From Geosporobacter ferrireducens (GTDB taxonomy: Bacteria > Bacillota > Clostridia > Peptostreptococcales > Thermotaleaceae), in assembly GCF_001750685.1 (NCBI RefSeq), contig NZ_CP017269.1:5249416-5313415 (forward strand): a DNA stretch of 64,000 bases, read 5' to 3'. This document shows positions 32,846 to 42,538 of the stretch, one piece after another (position 1 is the first letter of the stretch; the number at the start of each line of letters is the position of its first letter). A program made the translations under genes and the position numbers. The notes beneath the pieces are model-generated. The model saw only the letters and a list, made by a program, of their open reading frames with translations. It ran no database searches and was not told the DNA's origin.

Positions 32846-34408
32846 GTGAAGCAAAGATTACTTATCCTGCTATTGATTGTCATAGTGTCTGCTGGAATGT
32901 TTACCGGCTGTTCAAACATGGAGAAAGAAAGTATAAAGGATGCAAGTGGTGAAAAAACATTGGTATTTGGATCGGTAGGTTATTTTTGCAATGAAGCTTG
33001 GGATACTGCATCAGGTTGGGAGGGCTGGTACATTGGGTCTTATGGCGTAAGTGAATGCCTGTTTCGGTTAAATGATGCCTTTGAGGCTCAGCCTTGGCTG
33101 GTTGAATCCTACAGTACCGGAGATAACAAGACCTGGAAATTGAGACTGCGTGAGGATGTCCTTTTTCACAATGGCGCAAAAATGACAGCAGATGCGGTTA
33201 AAAAATGCTTTGAACGCACACTAAAGGTTAATGGACGGGCAGCGGAGGTATTGCCTGTCGAAAGACTGGAAGCTGAAGGCCAGATATTGACAATAAAGTT
33301 AAAAGAGCTAAATACCACTCTCCCCAACGATTTATGCGATCCTTTATGGACGGTGTATGATGCGGAAGGGTCTACGGATTTTGCCCAAAAAACATATTTT
33401 ACAGGGCCCTACATACCAACGGAATTTAACCCAAATATAGAGCTTACTGTGGTGAAAAATGAACAATACTGGGGAGATACGCCTAAACTGGATAAAGCGA
33501 TTTTCAAAACAATCACCGATGTGGATGCATTAACCATGGCTTTTCAAAATGGCGAAATTGATATCCTTGTGCCGGTTCCTGAAACCAGTATGCCGATTAT
33601 CCAAAGGGATAGCAGGCTGACCATTGACGGAAAAATCTCCATGCGCGTCCAGTTCATTCGATTTAATATGAATTCACCGGTCTTTCAGGATGCGGCTGTG
33701 CGTAATGCCATCAGTTATTGTATTGATAGGGAGAGCTATGCACAGGTTATCTGCGGGAATACGACAGCAGCTTCCTATGGTGTTTTTCCGGAATACCTGC
33801 CCTATGGCGGGATAAAAGGCATCGATTCTGCTGTCGAACGTTTTGATCCGGAAAAAGCAAAGCAGATTTTGGTAAACGCCGGATATATGGATACCAACGG
33901 GGACGGCATCTTAGAGAAAGATGGAAGAGAGCTCTCTTTTAAAATGATTGGTTTAAGCACGCAAAAAGACATTTTAGAATTAAGCCAGGTATTACAAAGC
34001 CAGCTTTCGGAGATTGGGATTACGTTAAAGGTAGAAACGATGGAAAATATAAGCGATGCCAGAAGAAGCGGTCAATTTGACTTAAGCTATGAGTCCTATT
34101 CTATGGGTGGTACAGGCAATCCTCAAGGATTTATTGATTTTATGTTTACAACTGGCGGTTCAAATAATTTCGGCAAATATTCCAACGCCGAGGTAGATAT
34201 GTTGGCTAGAAAACTACGTGAAACTGCGGATGAAGAGGAGAAAAACCAGATTATCAGAAGCATTACACAGCATATCTTAGACGATGTACCGTTTATATTT
34301 TTCGCCCATAAAAAATTTACTTGTGCTTACAATACAGACACTGTAGCTTATTACCATACGCAGCCTTCCGAGTTTTATATCCTGGACAGCAGTGTGGAGG
34401 CAAAATAA
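32846..34408 (+). CDS. ABC importer solute-binding lipoprotein (SBP family 5)
   Basis: 520 residues. Lipobox MFTGC at residue ~22 anchors it to the outer face of the membrane. The SBP_bac_5 domain covers the rest (WLVESYSTGDNKTWKLRLR; DVLFHNGAKMTADAVKKCFE; VRNAISYCIDRESYAQVI). GTG start after AGGAGG. The family binds peptides, nickel/cobalt chelates, opines or heme; the ligand cannot be read from sequence. Riboswitch control points to a cobalt-containing or corrinoid ligand. Confidence 0.88.
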   Translation: MKQRLLILLLIVIVSAGMFTGCSNMEKESIKDASGEKTLVFGSVGYFCNEAWDTASGWEGWYIGSYGVSECLFRLNDAFEAQPWLVESYSTGDNKTWKLRLREDVLFHNGAKMTADAVKKCFERTLKVNGRAAEVLPVERLEAEGQILTIKLKELNTTLPNDLCDPLWTVYDAEGSTDFAQKTYFTGPYIPTEFNPNIELTVVKNEQYWGDTPKLDKAIFKTITDVDALTMAFQNGEIDILVPVPETSMPIIQRDSRLTIDGKISMRVQFIRFNMNSPVFQDAAVRNAISYCIDRESYAQVICGNTTAASYGVFPEYLPYGGIKGIDSAVERFDPEKAKQILVNAGYMDTNGDGILEKDGRELSFKMIGLSTQKDILELSQVLQSQLSEIGITLKVETMENISDARRSGQFDLSYESYSMGGTGNPQGFIDFMFTTGGSNNFGKYSNAEVDMLARKLRETADEEEKNQIIRSITQHILDDVPFIFFAHKKFTCAYNTDTVAYYHTQPSEFYILDSSVEAK

Positions 34409-34430
34409 AGAGCATAAAGGGGGAGCTGCT

Positions 34431-35330
34431 TTGCTGCAGATTAATGATTTGAGTGTTAACTATAGTGGAAAACCAGTAGTGAAGCAGATTAGCATGCAGG
34501 TAAAGGAAAAGCAAATTGTCGTGATTGTTGGGGAAAGCGGCAGCGGGAAAAGTACTTTGCTGCGCAGTATCATTGGGCTTTTAGGAGAAAACGGAACCAT
34601 CGCTTCAGGAGAGATTATGTTTAATCAATGGAATCTGCGAAATTTGTCCTACGAAGCGTTCCGAAAAATACGGGGATATGATATTGCTATGGTTTTCCAA
34701 AATCCGGAGTCCTTTTTTGATCCCACTATGCGTATTGAAAAACAGTTTTATGAATTCATGAAGATGCATCAGGATATTACAAAAGCGGAAGCTAGAAAGC
34801 AGGTCCTTGCATTGCTGACAGAGCTGCAGTTTGGTGATCCGGCGCGCGTTTTAGGCTCCTACCCCTTTGAACTAAGTGGTGGGATGTGCCAGCGGTTAGC
34901 CATCGCTTTTGCTATGGCCAACCGGCCAAAGTTAATGATGGCGGATGAACCTACCAGTGCATTGGATGTAACCGTACAGGCTGAAATTATTCATTTAATG
35001 CTGCAGATGCATCGTCAATATGGTACTTCCTTATTATTTGTAACGCACAATATGGCCATTGTGGAGAAAATAGCAGATATAGTGGGTGTCATGTATTGCG
35101 GACGCCTTGTGGAATGGGGAACAAAAGACGAAGTTTTATATCATGCCCGGCACCCTTATACACAAATTTTGTTGAAAGCAGTTCCAAAATTGGGAAAAGA
35201 AATGGTTGAAGCATCTGTACTTTGTGAAAATCATGGAAAAGCCGGTTTTAAATTTGAAATGACTCCTGTAGCAGAAGGCCGCAATGAGAGAAAATATTTT
35301 TCCCAAACCCATTGGGCATTATTGGGATGA
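34431..35330 (+). CDS. ABC importer ATPase (DppD/NikD-like)
   Basis: 299 residues. Walker A GESGSGKST, Q-loop VFQNPESFFDP, signature LSGGM (in FELSGGMCQRLAI), Walker B LMMADEPTSALD, switch THN. The C-terminal oligopeptide-transporter extension (HPYTQILLKAVPKLG) is present. TTG start 34431 is taken because AAAGGGGGAG precedes it. The signature carries M where Q/E is usual. The next ATPase starts 13 bp after its stop. Confidence 0.88.
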   Translation: MLQINDLSVNYSGKPVVKQISMQVKEKQIVVIVGESGSGKSTLLRSIIGLLGENGTIASGEIMFNQWNLRNLSYEAFRKIRGYDIAMVFQNPESFFDPTMRIEKQFYEFMKMHQDITKAEARKQVLALLTELQFGDPARVLGSYPFELSGGMCQRLAIAFAMANRPKLMMADEPTSALDVTVQAEIIHLMLQMHRQYGTSLLFVTHNMAIVEKIADIVGVMYCGRLVEWGTKDEVLYHARHPYTQILLKAVPKLGKEMVEASVLCENHGKAGFKFEMTPVAEGRNERKYFSQTHWALLG

Positions 35331-35343
35331 AAAGAGGTTCATA

Positions 35344-36120
35344 ATGACAGAGGAATATTTGTTAGAAATCAGGCAGCTTAAAAAGGTTTTTCCGCAAGGA
35401 AATTCTAAGATTGTAGCTGTTAGCAATATCAACTTCAACATTTCTCCCGGCGAATGCCTTGGTTTGATCGGTGAAAGCGGAAGCGGCAAATCCACCGCTG
35501 CAAATATGATTGCCGGCCTACTGGATATTACGGAAGGTGAAGTTATATTTGATAAAAAAATCCTTCCCAATAAATCCTGCCGAAAAGGTTTTCAGCTACG
35601 GAAGCATATGCAGATGGTTTTTCAAAATCCCCTGTCTTCTTTTAGTCCTAAAATGACCCTATTGTATTCCATCTGTGAAGGATTGCGTTACCGCAGAAAA
35701 ATGAGCCGCAATGATATGGTTCAAAAAGCATATGAAACTATGGAAATGGTAGGATTAAAGAGGGAATACGCAAACCGGTTTTGTGGAGAACTGAGCGGCG
35801 GCGAGTGTCAACGGGCAGCCATTGCCAGGGCCATCGTCAACGAACCCAAACTGCTGATTTGTGACGAGGTTACCAGTGCCTTAGATGTTTCCGTACAGGC
35901 GCAAATTTTACGGTTGTTGCTGCGATTAAAGCAAGAGTTACACTTATCTTATTTATTTATCTCCCACGATATTGCTCTTGTAAGCAATATCAGTGATCGG
36001 GTAGCTGTCATGAAAGAAGGAAATATCGTGGAAGAGGGAACTCCTGATGATATTATCAATTATCCCAAACATCCCTATACAGATCTGCTGATTCGGTCTG
36101 CCCAGATGAAAAGAAAATAA
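35344..36120 (+). CDS. ABC importer ATPase (DppF/NikE-like)
   Basis: 258 residues. Walker A GESGSGKST, Q-loop VFQNPLSSFSP, signature LSGGECQR, Walker B LLICDEVTSALDVS, switch SHD, and the terminal HPYTDLLIRSA. Forms the heterodimeric motor with the preceding ATPase. Last gene of the first set; the second cobalamin riboswitch begins right after it. Confidence 0.9.
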   Translation: MTEEYLLEIRQLKKVFPQGNSKIVAVSNINFNISPGECLGLIGESGSGKSTAANMIAGLLDITEGEVIFDKKILPNKSCRKGFQLRKHMQMVFQNPLSSFSPKMTLLYSICEGLRYRRKMSRNDMVQKAYETMEMVGLKREYANRFCGELSGGECQRAAIARAIVNEPKLLICDEVTSALDVSVQAQILRLLLRLKQELHLSYLFISHDIALVSNISDRVAVMKEGNIVEEGTPDDIINYPKHPYTDLLIRSAQMKRK

Positions 36121-36126
36121 ATAAAT

Positions 36127-36285
36127 AGGTTCAATAGATAAAACCTCTATTGATTAAAAGAGAAGTTGGGTGCACATCCTACGTGGTCCCGCTGCTGTAA
36201 AAGAGGAGTTCTTGCTGATATGCCGCTGGGAAACCGGAAAGGCTGTAAATTGATCATTAGAAAGAATTGACAATTTAGGGAGAGG
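36127..36285 (+). ncRNA. cobalamin riboswitch 2
   Basis: AGGTTCAATAG ... AAGTTGGGTGCACATCCTACG, TGGTCCCGCTGCTGTAA, then ATGCCGCTGGGAAACCGGAA and AGGCTG follow the order of the cobalamin riboswitch core. The 3' closing part is more degenerate than in riboswitch 1. It lies between the two importer gene sets, 96 bp upstream of the second binding-protein gene. Confidence 0.8.
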
Positions 36286-36304
36286 ATTGATATAATTGGC
36301 TATA

Positions 36305-36335
36305 TACGCAAATGATATGCATTATCATTTGCGTA
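36305..36335 (+). promoter_or_regulatory. hairpin in the second riboswitch leader
   Basis: TACGCAAATGATA-tgcat-TATCATTTGCGTA, 13 bp perfect, with no T tract after it. It may be the expression platform of riboswitch 2, acting on RNA structure rather than as a terminator. Confidence 0.45.
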
Positions 36336-36380
36336 CGCAAAGCCGCTCGTATATAAAAGTTAGTGAAAGGGGTAAATGTT

Positions 36381-38009
36381 ATGAAGATTAGTAAGGTAAG
36401 CGTATCATTTCTAGCACTGTTATGCGCCTTCGTTTTTGCTTTTACTGGATGCAGCACGAATCCGGCAATGAACTCAGAAGAGGCAAAAACGCCTGAAACA
36501 AAAGAGGAATTGGTACTTGCCGTAGGAAAAACGGACACAGGTCTTTTTGATCCCAAAAAGGGCTGGGGGACTCACGCACAGATTCGTCTGACCCATAGCT
36601 CACTGTTGACCATTGATTCTGATCTCAATTTTATCGGGGATCTTGCAAAATATTATGAAGTCAGCAAGGATGCCCTGACATGGACCTTCCCGCTGCGTAA
36701 TGATGTAAAATTCTCCAGTGGCGAGCCGGTCACAGCAGAGGATGTCAAGTTTACATATGAAATGCTCAAGGAGGACGGTATCAAATTTGATTTGTCCTTC
36801 GTCAAGTCGGTAGAAGTAGTTGACAGCAATACAATTGTTTTTACACTTAATGAGCCCCGTTCCACTTTTGTAAGTCAACTCACAGAAATTGGAATTGTCC
36901 CCAAGGCTCATTATGATGATAATTATTCCCAAAATCCCATTGGCTCTGGTCCTTACAAGGTGGTTCAGTACAATGATGGGCAGCAAATCATTATGGAATA
37001 CAATCCTTATTGGTACGGAACGGAACCCCAGTTCAAAAAACTTATTTTTTTGCTGTTAGAAGAGGATGCAGCACTTGCGGCTGCAAAGGCCGGAACAGCG
37101 GACATTGTTTATGTTCCACCGACATTCGCAAATCAAAAGGTGGAGGGAATGACCCTGCGAAAGTTTGAAAGCATTGATTCACGGGGTATTACCATGCCCA
37201 CACAAAAAAGCGGTGGAAAAGGAAAAATTAATAATAACGACGTTGCAGTCGGAAACGATGTTACTTCAGATTTAGCTATCCGGAAAGCATTAAGCGTAGG
37301 CCTTGACCGTCAAGGGCTTATTGATGTTGCTTTGGACGGCTATGGACAAAAAGCCTTCTCTCTTTGCGACTATTTACCTTGGTTTAATGAGGAAACCGCT
37401 ATAGAAGACGGAAATATTGGGGAAGCCAAAAAGATTCTTGCAGATGGCGGCTGGATAGATACGAACAATGACGGAATTGTTGAAAAGGATGGAATGAAAG
37501 CAGAGTTTAATTTACTCTTCAGTTCCAGCGATCAGCTACGCAGTGATCTTTCCCTTACCGTTGCAGATATGGCCAAGGAATTTGGCATTAAGATCAATGC
37601 CATTGGAAAAACCTGGGATGAAATCTATATCGAGGGTAAGGCCAATGCGGTGTTGTGGGGTGGCGGACGTCATCATCCCCATCAGTTGTATACCATGTAT
37701 TCTTCAAAGGTAATTGACCAGGGATATAACAACATGACGGTCTATATAAATCCGGCCGTAGACAAATATTTGGATCGTGCGATGCATGCCGCTACACAAG
37801 AAGAAGCAAACAAATACTGGAAGCTTGCTCAATGGGATGGCACAACAGGTTTCAGCACGCTTGGGGATATGCCAATTATCTGGCTGGCCCGTGTAGATCA
37901 TCTATACCTGGCAAATGAGAAGCTTGATTTAGGAAGACAGCCGATTCATTCTCATGGTCATGAATGGGCATTGTTCGGCAATATCACAGAATGGACATGG
38001 AGCAACTAG
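36381..38009 (+). CDS. ABC importer solute-binding lipoprotein, second set (SBP family 5)
   Basis: 542 residues. Signal peptide and lipobox AFTGC. SBP_bac_5 body: LTWTFPLRNDVKFSSGEPVT, AEDVKFTYEMLK, DLAIRKALSVGLDRQGLIDV. A histidine-rich WGGGRHHPHQLYTMY segment near residue 427 lies where NikA-like proteins place ligand-binding residues, suggesting metal or metal-chelate binding (inference). Start at 36381 after AAAGGGG. First structural gene behind cobalamin riboswitch 2. Confidence 0.88.
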   Translation: MKISKVSVSFLALLCAFVFAFTGCSTNPAMNSEEAKTPETKEELVLAVGKTDTGLFDPKKGWGTHAQIRLTHSSLLTIDSDLNFIGDLAKYYEVSKDALTWTFPLRNDVKFSSGEPVTAEDVKFTYEMLKEDGIKFDLSFVKSVEVVDSNTIVFTLNEPRSTFVSQLTEIGIVPKAHYDDNYSQNPIGSGPYKVVQYNDGQQIIMEYNPYWYGTEPQFKKLIFLLLEEDAALAAAKAGTADIVYVPPTFANQKVEGMTLRKFESIDSRGITMPTQKSGGKGKINNNDVAVGNDVTSDLAIRKALSVGLDRQGLIDVALDGYGQKAFSLCDYLPWFNEETAIEDGNIGEAKKILADGGWIDTNNDGIVEKDGMKAEFNLLFSSSDQLRSDLSLTVADMAKEFGIKINAIGKTWDEIYIEGKANAVLWGGGRHHPHQLYTMYSSKVIDQGYNNMTVYINPAVDKYLDRAMHAATQEEANKYWKLAQWDGTTGFSTLGDMPIIWLARVDHLYLANEKLDLGRQPIHSHGHEWALFGNITEWTWSN

Positions 38010-38099
38010 TTCGGTGAATATTACTGAGGAAAGGGAGTTTTATGTGAAGGTTTGCTCCTTCTGAAAACTCCTCTTTCTATGTGGAAAGGAGGATTTGTA

Positions 38100-39068
38100 A
38101 TGACAAAAAGAATCGTTATTCGCCTGGTTCGGGCTGTGACCCTGTTGATTGGATTATCGATTTTGACCTTTTCTCTGATCTATGTATCTCCGATGGATCC
38201 TGTAAACGCATATATTGGGGGAGACGGCTCAGTATCACCGGAGCAAATTGAAAAAATCAAAGAATACTGGGGCGTGGATAAGGGTACGGTAGAACAATAT
38301 TTTTCCTGGGCAGGGGCGCTGCTGCAAGGCAACTTTGGCATGTCAAAGCTTTATCGCAGCCCGGTTATTGATATTATTAAAAGCCGTGCGGCTACGTCCT
38401 TTGCATTAATGGGTATGGCATGGCTTTTATCAGGAGTTTTAGGATATCTTCTGGGAGTTGTTGCCGCCATGAACCGGGGTAAAATCATTGATAAAATTAT
38501 CAAATGGTACAGTTACACACTGGTTTCCACCCCTATCTTCTGGATGGGACTCATTCTTCTGATTGTTTTTGCGGTATGGCTCAAGTGGTTTCCTGTAGGT
38601 TTGGCGGTGCCGGCCGGAGTGCTGGAGAAGGATGTGCAGTTTGCCGACAGGGTACGCCATTTTGTGTTGCCCGCTCTGACTCTGAGTATTTTGGGCGTTG
38701 CCAATGTAGCAATGCATACCCGTGAAAAAATGATTGATATTCTAAATACGGAATATATTATTTTTGCAAGGGCAAGGGGCGAAACCATGTGGCAGATTTT
38801 CAAAAACCATGGATTTAGAAACTCTATCATTCCGGCAATTTCTCTGCAATTTGCATATTTTGGCGAACTCTTCGGGGGTTCTGTTCTGGCAGAGCAAGTA
38901 TTTGCCTATCCGGGGCTGGGCACTACATTGACCACTGCCGGACTAAAGGGTGACCTGCCTCTGCTGATGGGAATTATCCTAATTAGCTCCTTGTTTGTTT
39001 TTACAGGGAATTTTATTGCGGATATTTTAAATACGGTTGTAGATCCCCGTATGAAAGGAGCTGTATAA
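38100..39068 (+). CDS. ABC importer permease, second set (DppB/NikB-like)
   Basis: 322 residues, six helices. YVSPMDPVNAYIGGDGSVSP after the first helix, EYWGVDKGTVEQYFSWAGAL, and the EAA loop IIFARARGETMWQIFKNHGF. Start 38100 after GGAAAGGAGG; the in-frame upstream extension to 38052 is unlikely. The stop is one base before the next start. Confidence 0.88.
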   Translation: MTKRIVIRLVRAVTLLIGLSILTFSLIYVSPMDPVNAYIGGDGSVSPEQIEKIKEYWGVDKGTVEQYFSWAGALLQGNFGMSKLYRSPVIDIIKSRAATSFALMGMAWLLSGVLGYLLGVVAAMNRGKIIDKIIKWYSYTLVSTPIFWMGLILLIVFAVWLKWFPVGLAVPAGVLEKDVQFADRVRHFVLPALTLSILGVANVAMHTREKMIDILNTEYIIFARARGETMWQIFKNHGFRNSIIPAISLQFAYFGELFGGSVLAEQVFAYPGLGTTLTTAGLKGDLPLLMGIILISSLFVFTGNFIADILNTVVDPRMKGAV

Positions 39069-39069
39069 G

Positions 39070-39906
39070 ATGCAGAAAAAACAGGAAAAGCTGAACGTAC
39101 GGGAAAAAATGATCTGGCTGCTTACGTTTTCCGTTGTTCTTTTACTGGCAATCCTGATTCTCAGTTTTTTTCTGAGCAATGAAAATCTTCGTATCAGTGC
39201 CGTAAGAAAAAATCTTCCTCCAAGCCCTGAAAATTTCTTTGGTACCGATTGGCTTGGACGGGATATGTTTACACGGACAATCAAGGGGCTGCGCCTGTCA
39301 TTGGCAGTAGGGGCCTTTGCCTCTGTCATAAGCGTATTTGTCGCAACCGTAATGGGAATTTGTGCGGCGGCTTTTGGAAAAACGGTAGATGCGGTTATCT
39401 CGTGGCTCATTGATTTATTTATCGGTATGCCTCATCTTGTTTTCATGGTACTGATATGTTTTATTGTAGGTGGGGGAATACATGGGGTTGTACTGGCTGT
39501 TTCGCTGACTCACTGGACTTCATTGGCAAGGGTGGTTCGCTCTGAGGTACTGCAAATAAAAAATGCGGAATATATTCAGATATCCAAAAGCTATGGAAAA
39601 TCCTCCTGGTATATTGCAAAAAAACATATCTTGCCTTCCATTTTCCCTCAAATTATGATTGGGTTTTTGCTACTATTTCCCCATGTGATTTTACATGAGG
39701 CGGCTCTTACCTTTTTGGGCTTCGGACTTTCTCCGCAAACTCCGGCAATCGGTATTATTCTTTCAGAAGCTATGAGCCATATTTCCACCGGAAAATGGTG
39801 GCTGGTGGTTTTTCCAGGACTGCTGTTAGTCGTAGTTATTAAAAGCTTTGATAATATTGGGGAGCAGCTTCGTATTTTGATGGAGCCTGCCAGCTCCAAT
39901 GAATAG
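39070..39906 (+). CDS. ABC importer permease, second set (DppC/NikC-like)
   Basis: 278 residues. FFGTDWLGRDMFTRTIKGLR is the DppC-type motif, the EAA loop is YIQISKSYGKSSWYIAKKHI, and LGFGLSPQTPAIGIILSEAM closes the permease. The ribosome binding site lies within the 3' end of the preceding gene (AAAGGAG). Partner of the preceding permease. Confidence 0.88.
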   Translation: MQKKQEKLNVREKMIWLLTFSVVLLLAILILSFFLSNENLRISAVRKNLPPSPENFFGTDWLGRDMFTRTIKGLRLSLAVGAFASVISVFVATVMGICAAAFGKTVDAVISWLIDLFIGMPHLVFMVLICFIVGGGIHGVVLAVSLTHWTSLARVVRSEVLQIKNAEYIQISKSYGKSSWYIAKKHILPSIFPQIMIGFLLLFPHVILHEAALTFLGFGLSPQTPAIGIILSEAMSHISTGKWWLVVFPGLLLVVVIKSFDNIGEQLRILMEPASSNE

Positions 39907-39916
39907 GGGGGCCATT

Positions 39917-40747
39917 ATGAATAACACATCCAAAAAACCGTTGCTGCAGGTGGAAAACCTGTCAATTAGTTTTTCTCAATATTTTAAGGGAACACAAAAA
40001 CGCGTGATTCGACCTATCGTTGACTTGCATGTGGAAATCGGCGAAGGGGAAATCGTGGCGGTGGTAGGAGCCAGTGGTTCGGGCAAAAGCTTGCTGGCAC
40101 ATGCCGTGCTTGGAATATTGCCAGGCAATGCTATGTGGGAGGGGCGGATGCTGTACCGTGGTGAAATTCTGACAGAAGAACGCAAAGCCCAACTGCGGGG
40201 CGGAGAAATCTCTTTTATCCCTCAATCGGTGAATTATCTGGACCCATTGATGCAGGTAGGCAAGCAGGTTCAGATCGGACTGGAGAAAAGTGTAGCGCAA
40301 GGAATACAAAAAGAATTGTTCCAGCAGTATGGATTGAAAGAAAGTGATGGTAAATTATATCCCCACGAGCTTTCCGGAGGAATGCTCCGTAGAGTGTTGT
40401 TTGCCACCAGCGTTCGAGAGGGGGGCCGATTGGTAATTGCCGATGAGCCAACCCCTGGAATTCATCCGGAAATTCTTTCTGAGATATTAAAGCAGCTAGC
40501 GCAATTTTCAAAAAAAGGAGCCGGCGTCATGCTCATTACCCACGATATTATGTCAGCTTTGGAAATCGCAGACCGGGTGGCGGTCATTAAAGATGGGCGG
40601 ACGGTGGAAATCGCTGAAGCAGCGGCTTTCGAGGGTAAGGGTGAGCGTCTGAAAGACGAATATACCCAAAGATTGTGGAGAGCTCTGCCACAAAATGATT
40701 TTGATCTGGAATTTCAGAGAAAGGATGTGGGTATGCAATGTCTTTGA
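39917..40747 (+). CDS. ABC importer ATPase, second set (NikD/DppD-like)
   Basis: 276 residues. Walker A GASGSGKS, Q-loop FIPQSVNYLDP, signature LSGGMLRR, Walker B LVIADEPTPGIHP, switch THD. The Walker-B-following SALD is replaced by TPGIH, and the signature carries M as in its counterpart in the first set. The C-terminal tail is short. ATG 39917 after GGGGGGCC. Overlaps the next gene by 10 bp. Confidence 0.87.
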   Translation: MNNTSKKPLLQVENLSISFSQYFKGTQKRVIRPIVDLHVEIGEGEIVAVVGASGSGKSLLAHAVLGILPGNAMWEGRMLYRGEILTEERKAQLRGGEISFIPQSVNYLDPLMQVGKQVQIGLEKSVAQGIQKELFQQYGLKESDGKLYPHELSGGMLRRVLFATSVREGGRLVIADEPTPGIHPEILSEILKQLAQFSKKGAGVMLITHDIMSALEIADRVAVIKDGRTVEIAEAAAFEGKGERLKDEYTQRLWRALPQNDFDLEFQRKDVGMQCL

Positions 40748-41340
40748 CGGGAGAGAATCTGGGCCACTATTATCAAAAAGACCGTTGGATTTTTAAAAAT
40801 GTAAACATTTCTGTAGGGCCTGGTGAAGTGCTTGGTTTATCCGGATACAGCGGATGCGGAAAAACAACACTGGCCAGACTTTTAGCTGGATATATCTTAC
40901 CAAAGGCAGGCCGTGTGACGGTAGATCAAAAACCTATGGAACGGCGGGCTTTCCGTCCGGTGCAATTGATCTACCAGCACCCGGAGAAAGCGGTTAATCC
41001 CAAATGGCGCATGCGGGAGGTTTTAACAGAATCCTATATGCCTTCCCAGGACATTCTGGATGCTTTTGAAATACGGGAGGAGTGGATGAACCGCTGGCCC
41101 ATTGAGCTTTCCGGCGGAGAGCAGCAGCGGTTTTGCATTGTACGGGCATTGAATCCGAACACAAAATATATTATTGCCGACGAAATGACGACTATGTTGG
41201 ATGCAATAACACAGGCAAAAATCTGGAATGCATTTCTCAGCATCTGTAAAAGCAGAGATATAGGGGTGATTGTGGTCAGCCATGAGACTAGCCTTTTGAA
41301 GCGATTATGTGATACTATATACAGGGTAGGCGGGCAGTGA
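40738..41340 (+). CDS. ABC importer ATPase, second set (NikE/DppF-like, short)
   Basis: 200 residues, shorter than the usual 250-330 because it lacks the C-terminal oligopeptide extension. Walker A GYSGCGKTT, Q-loop LIYQHPEKAVNP, signature LSGGEQQR, Walker B IIADEMTTMLDA, switch SHE (instead of SHD). Completes the second importer. A terminator follows. Confidence 0.87.
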   Translation: MSLTGENLGHYYQKDRWIFKNVNISVGPGEVLGLSGYSGCGKTTLARLLAGYILPKAGRVTVDQKPMERRAFRPVQLIYQHPEKAVNPKWRMREVLTESYMPSQDILDAFEIREEWMNRWPIELSGGEQQRFCIVRALNPNTKYIIADEMTTMLDAITQAKIWNAFLSICKSRDIGVIVVSHETSLLKRLCDTIYRVGGQ

Positions 41341-41388
41341 AGCAAAAGAAAGAGGTGTGCTGAGAGGACAGAAAAGAAGTAGGAAATC

Positions 41389-41431
41389 AAAGGGTTAGAA
41401 GAACGGAAGATTTATTCTGCGCTAACCCTTT
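41389..41431. terminator. bidirectional terminator
   Basis: AAAGGGTTAG ... CTAACCCTTT between the convergent importer operon and PHP gene; the right arm includes the PHP stop codon. Confidence 0.6.
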
Positions 41432-42297
41432 AATTTTCTTATAATTTCTTGAAAATCTATTGACTGCTTAAAATATCCCAACTGGATATTTGGTTTATTT
41501 TTTCCGTGAAAATCTGTACCACAAGTAATGAATAATCCTTTTTCTTTAGCAACAGATAAAAAGTAATCAATTTGCTCATCGCTATGATAACTGCTGTATA
41601 CTTCCATTCCCTTTATTCCTTCATGTATTAGCTTATAAATTAAATTTTCTTTATTTCTAAGATTATTGCCGGGATGCGCAATGACGGGGATGCCGCCTGT
41701 TCCTTCGATTAAGTCTATTGCTTCTTTCAAGGAAATATATTCAATAGGTATATATGCTATTTTGCCTTGTGAGAAAAAATCCCAATAAAAATTAACATTG
41801 GGCATGTCGCTTCTACTCCCACCTTCTAAGTAGGGCAGTAAAATACTTTTTTTATGATTTTCCGGGTTATTTATTATTACTTCTGCAATCAGCTCACCAG
41901 TAATGATTCTCCCATTTGCCTGTTTTAGAATTTTATCTTTATCAACTATTAAATCTGTATGATTGCTGATTTTTTCAATCTTCTCATAAGCAAATTTCAT
42001 TTCTTGCTGATAAACATTTTCCTCTAATATTTTATAGTCTTCATGAGTAAAATCAAATCCATATCCAAGTAAATGAAGATTTAAACCATTATAAATACAA
42101 TCAATTTCTATGCCTGGTATAACTTCTATATGATTTTCCTTTCCGTAAGTTATAGCTTCTTCAATTCCTCTGACTGAATTATGATCAGTTAATGAGATTA
42201 TTTCTATATGGTTTTTTTTACTTAACTCGAGGATTTCTTTTACAGTAAATTCACCATCATCGCTATAGTTTGAATGAATATGCAAATCTATTTTCAT
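41422..42297 (-). CDS. PHP-domain phosphoesterase
   Basis: 291 residues. The four PHP metal motifs are visible: MKIDLHIHSNYSDDG, SLTDHNSVRG, VIPGIEIDC, and later VIAHPGNNL plus the closing CGTDFHGKN. It belongs to the RNase AM/YciV-like or nucleoside-phosphate-phosphatase group (3',5'-bisphosphate or short-RNA hydrolysis in characterised relatives), but the substrate here is not established. AGGGGGAATTCGC precedes the ATG on the minus strand. Transcribed alone. Confidence 0.85.
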   Translation of the reverse strand: MKIDLHIHSNYSDDGEFTVKEILELSKKNHIEIISLTDHNSVRGIEEAITYGKENHIEVIPGIEIDCIYNGLNLHLLGYGFDFTHEDYKILEENVYQQEMKFAYEKIEKISNHTDLIVDKDKILKQANGRIITGELIAEVIINNPENHKKSILLPYLEGGSRSDMPNVNFYWDFFSQGKIAYIPIEYISLKEAIDLIEGTGGIPVIAHPGNNLRNKENLIYKLIHEGIKGMEVYSSYHSDEQIDYFLSVAKEKGLFITCGTDFHGKNKPNIQLGYFKQSIDFQEIIRKLKG

Positions 42298-42538
42298 GCG
42301 AATTCCCCCTACTGTTTGCTGGTTGAGTTCTTTGAAACGATCAAAGTCAAAGATTTTCGGTTAGCGGCATACTTCTTAAGCAGACTGCAATATGGAATTG
42401 TGTACATAATCGATAGAAGATTGTATAATAATTATAACACGGTTATCGGAAACATCAAATATATTCGTGAAAAAACATTAACAATCATTAAAATTTCGGA
42501 ACGATTTAGGATTTTTTTGCTATCAAGGAGGTATATAA

